Positions 25,942 through 33,299 of a DNA stretch of 50,010 bases are shown piece by piece. Every line of letters starts with the position of its first letter. The stretch's first letter is position 1. The stretch lies in NCBI RefSeq assembly GCF_004348595.1, contig NZ_SMKD01000029.1, positions 1-50,010 on the forward strand, read 5' to 3'. The stretch is from Micromonospora sp. KC723. GTDB lineage: Bacteria; Actinomycetota; Actinomycetes; Mycobacteriales; Micromonosporaceae. A program made the position numbers and the translations under genes. Below the pieces are notes generated by a model, which did no database searches, was not told where the DNA came from, and saw nothing but the letters and a program-made list of their open reading frames with translations.

Positions 25942-27098
25942 CCGGGATGGGGCACGAGTCACCGGCCGACGACCTGCGGCTGGCCAACCTCACCAGGCGG
26001 TTCGGCGCCCTCACCGCCGTCGACGACCTCAGCCTGACCGTCCCGCGGGGTTCCTTCTTCGCCCTGCTCGGGGCGTCCGGCTGCGGTAAGACCACCACCC
26101 TGCGCATGATCGCCGGCCTGGAGGAGCCGACCAGCGGGCAGGTGCTGCTGGGCGACCGCGACATCACCCGGCTGCGGCCGTACCAGCGGCCGGTGAACAC
26201 CGTCTTCCAGAGCTACGCGCTCTTCCCGCACCTCGACGTCGCCGAGAACGTGGCCTTCGGGCTGCGCCGGCGCGGCATTCGCAAGGCCGACGACCAGGTC
26301 CGGCGGATGCTGTCGCTGGTGCAGCTCGACGGCCACGGCCGGCGGCGGCCCGCCCAGCTCTCCGGCGGGCAGCAGCAACGGGTCGCGCTGGCCCGCGCGC
26401 TGATCAACCAGCCGCGGGTGCTGCTGCTGGACGAGCCGCTCGGCGCGCTCGACCTGAAGCTGCGCCGGCAGATGCAGGTCGAGCTGAAACGGATCCAGAA
26501 CGAGGTGGGCATCACCTTCGTGCACGTCACCCACGACCAGGAGGAGGCCATGACGATGGCCGACACGGTCGCGGTGATGAACGCCGGCCGGATCGAGCAA
26601 CTCGGCGCCCCCGCCGACCTCTACGAGTTCCCCGCCACCGCGTTCGTGGCGAACTTCCTCGGCCAGTCCAACCTACTTGCCGCCGAGGCCGCCGGCCGCG
26701 CCGGTGCCGACGTGCCGGTCACCGCCCACGGTGCCCGGTTCTCCCTGCCCGCCGACCGCGCCCGGTCCGACCGGGGCGCGGTCTACCTGGGGGTACGCCC
26801 GGAGAAGCTGCACCTGGTCGGGTCCGCCGGCCAGGTGCCCGACGGACACCAGTACGTCGACGGGGTGGTCACCGCCGCCTCCTACGTCGGGGTGAGCACC
26901 CACTACCTGATCCGCGCCGGCTGGGGAGGTGAGCTGGCCGCGTTCGCGGCGAACAGCGGAGTGGGCCGGCAGTTCCCGGTCGGTGCGCCGGTGGTGGCGC
27001 ACTGGGATCCCCGGCACGCCTTTCTGCTGCCCCGCGAGCCCGGCACGGCGGACCGGAGCGTCGGACTGCGCGGCGAGCCGACGCCGGTGCCGTCGTGA
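25938..27098 (+). CDS. potA: Polyamine-type ABC transporter ATPase
   Basis: 386 residues. Walker A GASGCGKTT (45-53), Q-loop region NTVFQSYALFPHL, signature LSGGQQQRVALARAL (about 141), Walker B RVLLLDEPLGALD, and H-loop VTHDQEEAMTMAD are all intact. The C-terminal TOBE-like regulatory domain (YLGVRPEKLHLVG) is typical of PotA/MalK ATPases. The GTG at 25938 shares GTGA with the potD stop, and its own stop shares GTGA with potB: a tightly coupled operon. Confidence 0.93.
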   Translation: MTGMGHESPADDLRLANLTRRFGALTAVDDLSLTVPRGSFFALLGASGCGKTTTLRMIAGLEEPTSGQVLLGDRDITRLRPYQRPVNTVFQSYALFPHLDVAENVAFGLRRRGIRKADDQVRRMLSLVQLDGHGRRRPAQLSGGQQQRVALARALINQPRVLLLDEPLGALDLKLRRQMQVELKRIQNEVGITFVHVTHDQEEAMTMADTVAVMNAGRIEQLGAPADLYEFPATAFVANFLGQSNLLAAEAAGRAGADVPVTAHGARFSLPADRARSDRGAVYLGVRPEKLHLVGSAGQVPDGHQYVDGVVTAASYVGVSTHYLIRAGWGGELAAFAANSGVGRQFPVGAPVVAHWDPRHAFLLPREPGTADRSVGLRGEPTPVPS

Positions 27099-27961
27099 GC
27101 CGGGCGCGCCCGGTCCGCCACCGGCTGCTGCCGTACCTGCTGCTGTTGCCCGGCGCGGTCTGGCTGGGCGTCTTCTTCGCCGTTCCGTTGCTGCAACTCG
27201 GCGCGGCCAGCCTCTACGACCCCGGCGGTTCGCTCTCCACCGGGTACGCGCTGACCTGGGCCTTCGGCAACTATCCGGCGGCGTTGCAGGCGTACTGGCC
27301 GCAGTTCGCCCGCTCGTTCGGCTACGCCGGCCTCGCGCTGGTGCTGGCGCTGGCACTGGGTTACCCGCTGGCGTACGCGATCGCGCAGAAGGCCGGCCGG
27401 TGGAAGAACCTGCTGCTGGTCTGCGTCGTCGCCCCGATGTTCACCAGTTTCCTGGTGCGCACCCTGGCCTGGAAGACCATCCTGTCCGACAACGGCGCCC
27501 TGGTCGGGCTGCTGCGCGACGTGCACCTGCTCGGCCCGGACGGCCGGCTGCTGGCCACCCCGGTCGCGGTGGTGCTCGGCCTGACGTACCACTTCCTGCC
27601 CTTCCTGGTGCTGCCGCTGTACGCCAGCCTGGAGCGGCTGGACCGCCGGCTGCTGGAGGCGGCCGGCGACCTGTACGCCAGCCCGGCGCAGGCGTTCCGC
27701 CGGGTCACCCTGCCGCTGTCGATGCCCGGCCTGATCGCCGGCATGCTGCTCTTCTTCATCCCCGCCACCGGCGACTACATCAACGCGGAACTGCTCGGCA
27801 CCCCGAACGAGTACATGATCGGCAACGTCGTCGACTCCGCGTTCCTGGTCCGGTTGGACTATCCGCAGGGGGCGGCGCTGTCGTTCCTGCTGATGGCGGC
27901 GACCCTCGCGCTGGTCTTCGGCTACCTGCGCCGGGCCGGCGCGGAGGAGGCGCTCCGATGA
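27095..27961 (+). CDS. potB: Polyamine-type ABC permease, PotB
   Basis: 288 residues, six predicted TM helices, first at LLPYLLLLPGAVWLGVFFAV. The permease EAA loop is LERLDRRLLEAAGDLYASPAQAF followed by PLSMPGLIAG. GDYINAELLG is typical of PotB. GTG 27095 overlaps potA by GTGA. Its stop (27959-27961) overlaps a 19-codon relay frame instead of the next permease gene. Confidence 0.9.
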   Translation: MSRARPVRHRLLPYLLLLPGAVWLGVFFAVPLLQLGAASLYDPGGSLSTGYALTWAFGNYPAALQAYWPQFARSFGYAGLALVLALALGYPLAYAIAQKAGRWKNLLLVCVVAPMFTSFLVRTLAWKTILSDNGALVGLLRDVHLLGPDGRLLATPVAVVLGLTYHFLPFLVLPLYASLERLDRRLLEAAGDLYASPAQAFRRVTLPLSMPGLIAGMLLFFIPATGDYINAELLGTPNEYMIGNVVDSAFLVRLDYPQGAALSFLLMAATLALVFGYLRRAGAEEALR

Positions 27962-28017
27962 GGGCGAGGAGTGCAGCGGAGCGGAGCCCCGCAGGCGCGA
28001 GTGAAGGCGGGCTCTGA
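27958..28017 (+). CDS. 19-codon relay frame between potB and potC
   Basis: ATG 27958 overlaps the potB stop (ATGA) and the frame ends in TGA whose last base is the first base of the potC ATG (TGATG). The encoded peptide is MRARSAAERSPAGASEGGL. GATGAG occurs at both edges (27957-27962, 28016-28021), as if a 59-base unit had been inserted into an ancestral ATGA overlap. A functional peptide is doubtful; keeping ribosomes coupled is the likelier role. Confidence 0.35.
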   Translation: MRARSAAERSPAGASEGGL

Positions 28018-28865
28018 TGAGACCGCTCCGGTGGCTGGCCGACCGCTGGGTGATGATCGTCGCTCTGTTGGTGATCGGCTACCTCGCCCTGCCGATCGCG
28101 GTGGTCGCCGCCCTGTCGTTCAACCGCCCGTCGAGCCGGCTGTCGTACGACTTCCACGAGTTCACCCTGGACAACTGGCGTCATCCCTGTGCCACCTCGG
28201 AGATGTGCGACGCGGTGCTGCGCAGCGTGCAGATCGGCTTCGTCGCCACCGTCGTCGCCACGGTGCTCGGCACGCTGATGGCGTTCGCCCTGGCCCGGCA
28301 CCGCTTCCGGGGCCGGTCCGGGGTCAACCTGCTGATCTTCCTGCCGATGGCCACGCCGGAGCTGGTGATGGGCACCTCGCTGCTCGCTCTCCTCGTCTCC
28401 GCCGGTGTGCCGCAGGGCTTCTGGACGATCGTCATCGCCCACGTCACGTTCTGCGTGTCGTTCGTGGTGGTCACCGTCAGGGCGCGGCTGGCCGGGGTGG
28501 ACCGGCGGCTGGAGGAGGCGGCGATGGACCTCTACGCCAGCGAGTGGCAGGCGTTCCGGCTGGTGACCCTGCCGCTGGTGTGGCCGGGTATCGTCGCCGC
28601 CGCGCTGCTCGCCTTCTCGTTGAGCTTCGACGACTTCATCGTCACGAACTTCAACGCCGGCACCACCGTCACCTTCCCGATGTACGTCTGGGGTGCCGCC
28701 CAGCGGGGCATCCCGCCGCAGGTCAACGTCATCGGCACGGCGATGTTCGGGTTGGCGCTGCTGCTGGTCGGGGTCAGCTCGCCACGCGGACGCCGGGCCC
28801 GGCCGGCACCCTGGGCCCGGTCACGCCCTGTTGCGCTGTCCGAGTCGACGGACACCGCATCATGA
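28017..28865 (+). CDS. potC: Polyamine-type ABC permease, PotC
   Basis: 282 residues, six TM helices beginning WVMIVALLVIGYLALPIAVV. The EAA loop is LAGVDRRLEEAAMDLYASEWQAF followed by LPLVWPGIVAAALLAF, and FSLSFDDFIVTNFNAG is characteristic of PotC. It ends with a basic tail. It is the last gene of the D-A-B-C operon; a small AACCCC/GGGGTT hairpin follows at 28887-28900. With the aldehyde dehydrogenase 0.9 kb downstream it may form a polyamine uptake and degradation locus. Confidence 0.9.
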   Translation: MRPLRWLADRWVMIVALLVIGYLALPIAVVAALSFNRPSSRLSYDFHEFTLDNWRHPCATSEMCDAVLRSVQIGFVATVVATVLGTLMAFALARHRFRGRSGVNLLIFLPMATPELVMGTSLLALLVSAGVPQGFWTIVIAHVTFCVSFVVVTVRARLAGVDRRLEEAAMDLYASEWQAFRLVTLPLVWPGIVAAALLAFSLSFDDFIVTNFNAGTTVTFPMYVWGAAQRGIPPQVNVIGTAMFGLALLLVGVSSPRGRRARPAPWARSRPVALSESTDTAS

Positions 28866-28943
28866 ACCTTCTACACGAAGAATCTGAACCCCGAGGGGTT
28901 TCCAGCCGTACTCCGCTCCGAAGAAGGCGCAGACGGACGGGAG

Positions 28944-29663
28944 ATGGTGAAGGTGCAGCGGAAGCACGTACTGGCGGCCGGAGTGGCACTGGCGGCCGCC
29001 GCGGCGGCGGTGATCGGAACGACGATCGTCTTCGCCGACACCACCCCCGGTCCGCAGAGCGCCTGCTCCGGTTCGGTCTCCTTCTCCGTCGAGGGTGGCG
29101 CGCCGGCGGCGACCAGCGACCGGTTCCCCGTCGGGACCCGGCTGCGGATCACGAACCTGGACAACGACAAGGTGGCGACGGTGACGGTGACCGGCCCGGC
29201 GGGCAGTTGCGTGCTGCTCAACGCCGCCGCCATGGACCTCGTCCGGGAACCGGGCAAGAACGTGATCCGCCGCAACCTGGTGGAACGCCTCGTCGACGAC
29301 ACACCCCCGCCCGGCGACACACTTCCGCCCGGTGAGGCGGCCCCGACCGTCCACCAGAAGCGCCCAGGAAGCGCGCAGCGACCCGCCTCGGCCGGCGGCT
29401 CCCCGACGGCACCGGCCGGGCCCAGCGTGTGCGCCGGCCCGATCACCTTCTCCGCCGAGGGCGGTGCGCCCGCCGCGACCAGCGGGCAGTTCCCGGCCGG
29501 CACCCGGCTGCGGGTGACCAACCTGGACAACGGCCGGGCGGTCACGGTGACGGTGACCGGCCCGGCGGGCAGTTGCGTGCTGCTCAACGCCGCCGCCATG
29601 GACGCCATCCGGGAACCGGGCAAGAACCTGGTCCGCCGCCACACGGTTGAACCGCTGAGCTGA
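28944..29663 (+). CDS. Secreted protein with two RlpA-like double-psi barrel repeats
   Basis: 239 residues. A signal sequence HVLAAGVALAAAAAAVIGTTIVFA is followed by two homologous units of about 72 residues, at about 40-114 and 160-236, joined by a Pro/Gly/Ser linker. Each contains EGGAPAATS, then GTRLR(I/V)TNLDN, then TVTVTGPAGSCVLLNAAAMD and EPGKN(V/L)(I/V)RR. The GTRLRVTNLDNGR block matches the RlpA/DPBB lytic-transglycosylase fold, but the expected catalytic segment (DRGP) reads TGPAG, so enzymatic activity is doubtful. Each repeat has two cysteines suited to a disulfide. Start ATG 28944 is uncertain; GTG 28947 is possible. Confidence 0.75.
   Translation: MVKVQRKHVLAAGVALAAAAAAVIGTTIVFADTTPGPQSACSGSVSFSVEGGAPAATSDRFPVGTRLRITNLDNDKVATVTVTGPAGSCVLLNAAAMDLVREPGKNVIRRNLVERLVDDTPPPGDTLPPGEAAPTVHQKRPGSAQRPASAGGSPTAPAGPSVCAGPITFSAEGGAPAATSGQFPAGTRLRVTNLDNGRAVTVTVTGPAGSCVLLNAAAMDAIREPGKNLVRRHTVEPLS
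29178..29237 (+). repeat. 60-base direct repeat, copy 1
   Basis: Identical over 60 bases to 29544-29603; encodes the TVTGPAGSCVLLNAAAMD part of the first barrel repeat. Confidence 0.9.
29544..29603 (+). repeat. 60-base direct repeat, copy 2
   Basis: Identical to 29178-29237, in the second barrel repeat, 366 bases downstream in the same frame. Confidence 0.9.
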
Positions 29664-29719
29664 GCCGCGCCGACCCGGTGGCGTCGTTCAGCCGCATCCG
29701 GACCACCGGCCCCGTCGAC

Positions 29720-29725
29720 TACGCT
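29720..29725 (+). promoter_or_regulatory. -10 element for leaderless aldehyde dehydrogenase gene
   Basis: TACGCT ends eight bases before GTG 29734. Confidence 0.45.
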
Positions 29726-29733
29726 GCGCAGGT

Positions 29734-31173
29734 GTGGAGCCGAGAGCCTTCTGGGCCGCCAGCCGTCCCGTCCACGGTGAGGGCGAACTGACCGTCACCC
29801 ACCCGTACGACGGCCGGACGGTAGGGCGTACCACCCTCGCGACGGCCGACCAGGTCGAGGCGGCCGTGGCGGCGGCCGCCGGCGTGGCGACGGCGGCCGC
29901 GGCCCTGCCCGCGCACGCCCGCGCGACGGCCCTGGACCACGTGTCCCGGCGGCTCGCCGAACGGGCCGAGGAGGTCGCGGCGCTCATCACCGCCGAGAAC
30001 GGCAAGCCGGTCAAGTGGGCACGGGCCGAGGTGGGGCGGTCGGTGTCGACGTTCCGGTGGGCGGCCGAGGAGGCGCGACGGTTCTCCGGCGACCTGCAAC
30101 GCCTCGACACCGACCCGACGGCGAGCGGGCGGATCGCCCTGGTCCGGCGGGCGCCCCGCGGCCCCGTCCTCGGCATCACGCCGTTCAACTTCCCGCTGAA
30201 CCTGGTCGCCCACAAGGTCGCCCCCGCCATCGCCGTCGGCGCGCCGATCATCGTCAAGCCGGCCCCGGCAACCCCGCTGTCGGCGCTGCTGCTGGGGGAG
30301 ATCCTCGCCGAGACGGCCCTGCCGGCGGGAATGTTCTCCGTGCTGCCGCTGCCCAACGACCGCGCCGCCGAGCTGGTGACCGATCCGCGCCTGCCGGTGG
30401 TGTCGTTCACCGGCTCCGGGCCGGTCGGCGCGGCCATCCTGCGGGCGATCCCGGACAAGCACGTCACCCTGGAACTGGGCGGCAACGCGGCGGCGGTGAT
30501 CTGCGAGGACTGGGCCGCCCACGAGGACATGACCTTCGCCGCGCACCGGATCGCCACGTTCTCCAACTACCAGGCCGGGCAGTCATGCATCGCCGTGCAG
30601 CGGGTGTTCGTGCACGAGTGGCTCTACGACGGCTTCCTGCCCCGGCTGGTCGCGGCGGTCGAGGAACTGCGCACCGGCGACCCCGCCTCCGACCTCACCG
30701 ACGTGGGGCCGTTGGTCTCCGTCGACGCCGCCCGCCGCGTCGAGGCGTGGGTGGACGAGGCGGTCGCGGCCGGGGCCACCATCGAGGTGGGTGGCCGGCG
30801 CGACGGCGCGAACTACCCGCCGACGGTGCTGACCGGAGTGCCGCCGACCGCGAAGGTCAGCGCCGAAGAGGTGTTCGGGCCGGTGCTGGTGGTGACCCGG
30901 GTCACCGACGACCGCGCCGCGTTCGCCGCCGTCAACGACTCTTCGTACGGGTTGCAGGCGGGCGTGTTCACCCACCGCCTCGACGTCGCCTTCGAGGCCG
31001 CCCGGGTGATCGAGGTCGGTGGTGTGATCATCGGGGACGTGCCGTCGTACCGGGCCGACCAGATGCCGTACGGCGGGGTCAAGGGCAGCGGCGTCGGGCG
31101 GGAGGGGGTCCGCAGCGCCATGGACGACTACACCGAGCCGCGGGTGCTGGTGCTGACCGGGGTGAGCCTGTAG
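29734..31173 (+). CDS. NAD(P)-dependent aldehyde dehydrogenase
   Basis: 479 residues, full ALDH fold. Cofactor region ITPFNFPLNLVAHKVAPAIA, VVSFTGSGPVGAAI, catalytic general base Glu247 in LELGGNAAAVI, nucleophile Cys285 in GQSCIAVQRVF, and the C-terminal EEVFGPVLVVTRV and YGGVKGSGVGREG. It oxidises an aldehyde to the acid. The position after potDABC suggests an aminoaldehyde from polyamine breakdown, but succinate-semialdehyde or other aldehydes are equally possible on sequence alone. It has its own predicted promoter. Confidence 0.9.
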   Translation: MEPRAFWAASRPVHGEGELTVTHPYDGRTVGRTTLATADQVEAAVAAAAGVATAAAALPAHARATALDHVSRRLAERAEEVAALITAENGKPVKWARAEVGRSVSTFRWAAEEARRFSGDLQRLDTDPTASGRIALVRRAPRGPVLGITPFNFPLNLVAHKVAPAIAVGAPIIVKPAPATPLSALLLGEILAETALPAGMFSVLPLPNDRAAELVTDPRLPVVSFTGSGPVGAAILRAIPDKHVTLELGGNAAAVICEDWAAHEDMTFAAHRIATFSNYQAGQSCIAVQRVFVHEWLYDGFLPRLVAAVEELRTGDPASDLTDVGPLVSVDAARRVEAWVDEAVAAGATIEVGGRRDGANYPPTVLTGVPPTAKVSAEEVFGPVLVVTRVTDDRAAFAAVNDSSYGLQAGVFTHRLDVAFEAARVIEVGGVIIGDVPSYRADQMPYGGVKGSGVGREGVRSAMDDYTEPRVLVLTGVSL

Positions 31174-31204
31174 GACGGCCAACCCTGCCGGGGTCGCCCG
31201 CGCG

Positions 31205-32437
31205 TCACCAGGTGCCGTCGTCGCGGACCCGGGCGGGGGCGAGACCGAGCAGCAGCGTCGTCAGCGCGGCGTCGATGTCCTCGCCGAGAAACCATTCGCC
31301 GCCCTGGTCCAGGGCGAAGATCCGGCCGTGTTCGTCGACCGCCAGGAGGGCGTCCTGGCGTTCCGAGCCGATCGGGAACAGCCGTACACCGAGCACCGAA
31401 CCGAAGTCGGCCAGCGTGTCGGCGGTGTGCGCCGCCCAGGTCGGGTTCGTGTCGAACTGGCGGACCCACACCTGGGTGCCGGGCCGACGGCGGAAGGTCA
31501 CGATCGCCGGGAAATCCAGGAAGACCCGTTCCGCCGCGGAAAACGGCTCGTGCCGGTGGGTGCGGCCGGCCACCTCGCAGGTCTCCTCGATGGCGCCCTC
31601 CGCCAGCGCCCAGTTCACCGGGTTCTGGTCCCAACCCGCGTCCGCCAGTGCCTGTGCCACCTCCGGGGGGAAGCGGCCGTCGACCGGGACCGGTCGGTTG
31701 ATCGCCGGAGGCTCGGTGATCCCGCCCAACTCACCCCACGGCAGTACGCCGAAGTCCACGAGTGCCGTCGTACACGACTCGCAGGCGTCCCTGACCTCGC
31801 CGCCGTTGGGGTCACCGGCCTCCCGCACCTGGAAGATCTGGAACCGGCCGTTCGAGAGGAGCGCCTTCGCCTCCTCTGCCGTCATCGGCGCCTGCCCCTC
31901 GGCGGTGCGACGATGGTCGTACTCGTGGAGGACGTCGGAGACCACGACGAGTTCGGCGTGGCGGTCTCCGCCGCGTACCAGGTGTCCGGGGGGGAGCGCG
32001 TCCAGGTAGGCGCGGACCAGCCGGTGGTGGTGGAGTTCGACGTCGCCCTTGACACCCTGGGCGGTGTACGTCCGGCCCTCGACGGTGAGGTGGGCGACGG
32101 TGGCCGGGGTGGGCAGGCGGCGGATCTCGCGTAGCAGTTGGCTCGCCGGGTCGACGGTGCGGGGCGCGGGGGCGCCGGTCGGCCGGCTGCGGCGGTACAT
32201 CTGCTCGACCATGTCGGCCGGCACGCGGGGCCAGGTGGAGACCTCGCCGGTCTCCTTGTCGACGACGGTGGTCGGCAGGTCGCCGGGGACGGTGGCGACC
32301 TCGGAAGCCACGACGGATCGGATGACGTATCCCAGGTCGAACTCGTCGATCGAGGGGCGGCACTCGTATCCGAGGCGTTGCGAGTCGCGGCGGGCCCACA
32401 CCGTGGCGAGCAGCTCGGCCTGCTGGCGATCGATCAC
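31205..32437 (-). CDS. YrhB-like / YwqJ-type deaminase / SUKH-3 fusion protein
   Basis: 410 residues with three modules. Residues 1-130 (QQAELLATVWARRDS, EFDLGYVIRS, TYTAQG) resemble the YrhB/Imm35 immunity fold. Residues 130-240 are a YwqJ-like nucleic-acid deaminase with its zinc ligands and catalytic Glu present: H160-A-E162 and C219-E-S-C222. Residues 250-400 are a SUKH-3 immunity domain (RFPPEVAQALADAGWD, FLDFPAIVTFRR, GVRLFPIGSERQDALLAVDE). The gene is divergent from the toxin operon; 82 bases separate the two starts. It may be an immunity protein, a deaminase effector carrying its own immunity, or both. Family names are from recognition, not a search. Confidence 0.78.
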   Translation of the reverse strand: MIDRQQAELLATVWARRDSQRLGYECRPSIDEFDLGYVIRSVVASEVATVPGDLPTTVVDKETGEVSTWPRVPADMVEQMYRRSRPTGAPAPRTVDPASQLLREIRRLPTPATVAHLTVEGRTYTAQGVKGDVELHHHRLVRAYLDALPPGHLVRGGDRHAELVVVSDVLHEYDHRRTAEGQAPMTAEEAKALLSNGRFQIFQVREAGDPNGGEVRDACESCTTALVDFGVLPWGELGGITEPPAINRPVPVDGRFPPEVAQALADAGWDQNPVNWALAEGAIEETCEVAGRTHRHEPFSAAERVFLDFPAIVTFRRRPGTQVWVRQFDTNPTWAAHTADTLADFGSVLGVRLFPIGSERQDALLAVDEHGRIFALDQGGEWFLGEDIDAALTTLLLGLAPARVRDDGTW

Positions 32438-32479
32438 GCCCTGAAATTACCGGACCCCCCACGATTCCGTCGCGCCCGG

Positions 32480-32485
32480 TATGGT
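32480..32485 (+). promoter_or_regulatory. -10 element of the toxin operon
   Basis: TATGGT followed by a short leader with AGGGGAGGG before the TTG at 32520. It implies one transcript for the three plus-strand genes. Confidence 0.4.
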
Positions 32486-32519
32486 TCGGCTGACCGAACG
32501 TGACCAGGGGAGGGTGGCG

Positions 32520-32945
32520 TTGGCCGACAGTGTGGACCGGGACGCCAATCGCGCGCTCCGGGCGCGGTTCGACGAGGTCTACGGGCAGTACCAACAGCTC
32601 CGGTCCGGGCTCGACGAGCTACAACGGAAGTTGGCGCAGCTCCGGGTGGTCGAACGGTCCGCCGACGGCCACGTCACCGCCACCGTCGGCGCCCGGGGCG
32701 AGCTGATCTCGGTGGAGCTCCAACCGGCAGTGTTCCGGGAGCGGGACGCGCCGGCGCTCAGCCGGAAGATCACCGCCACGGTCCACCGGGCCGCCGCCGC
32801 CGCGGTCGCCGCCACCCAGAACCTGGTGGCGGCCCACCTCCCGGCCGGTTCCGGCACCGTGGAATACCTGCGGACCGGTGACTTCGGGGCGCTGCTCGGG
32901 CGGGCGGACGCGGTGTCGCGGGGCGAGGCCGGCCGACATGGGTGA
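32520..32945 (+). CDS. YbaB/EbfC family protein in toxin operon
   Basis: 141 residues. An N-terminal coiled coil ([36 protein letters not shown]) is followed by the YbaB core [20 protein letters not shown] and an alanine-rich helix. YbaB proteins are dimeric, DNA-binding in some bacteria; in actinobacterial type VII effector operons paralogues of this kind often precede WXG100 genes and may act as chaperones, which is inference. I chose TTG 32520 because AGGGGAGGG precedes it at proper spacing; ATG 32481 overlaps the -10. Its end overlaps the WXG100-like gene by eight bases. Confidence 0.75.
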   Translation: MADSVDRDANRALRARFDEVYGQYQQLRSGLDELQRKLAQLRVVERSADGHVTATVGARGELISVELQPAVFRERDAPALSRKITATVHRAAAAAVAATQNLVAAHLPAGSGTVEYLRTGDFGALLGRADAVSRGEAGRHG

Positions 32946-33282
32946 GGAGCAGCTCTGGCTCGATCCCGGTCGGGCGCGCCGCGCCGCGACCGATCTGCGT
33001 CTGTCCGGTGAGGCCCTCAGCGCCCGGCGCCAGCAGGTCGGTGGCCGGATCGCCGAGGCGAGCGCGCGGCGCCCCTGGGGCCGTGACGACATCGGCGCCG
33101 CCTTCGAGAAGAGCTATCGCGGCTACGAGGAGACGCTGCTGCGGGCCTGGGCGGGGCTCGGCCGGGCGGTGGCGGGGCTCGGCGTCGACGTGGCCACCTC
33201 CGTCGCCGCCACGGTGGACACCGACGTCGCCAGCGGCCGGGCGATCGACGCCGTACCCGGTCGGCACGGTCACCGACGCTGA
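32938..33282 (+). CDS. WXG100-like type VII secretion partner
   Basis: 114 residues, almost wholly helical: [20 protein letters not shown], then a turn with [20 protein letters not shown], then a second helix [20 protein letters not shown]. The turn has WG-R in place of strict WxG. The two-helix hairpin size and the following large effector gene support an ESX/WXG100-type role as co-secreted or targeting partner. It starts at ATG 32938 inside the previous gene's end; 17 bases separate it from the toxin gene. Confidence 0.75.
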   Translation: MGEEQLWLDPGRARRAATDLRLSGEALSARRQQVGGRIAEASARRPWGRDDIGAAFEKSYRGYEETLLRAWAGLGRAVAGLGVDVATSVAATVDTDVASGRAIDAVPGRHGHRR

Positions 33283-33299
33283 GCGCGGAGGAGAGCGGC

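Noticed and set aside
29178..29603. Insertion sequence or CRISPR-like repeat
   Set aside because: Only two copies exist, both in frame inside one protein; they encode duplicated domains.
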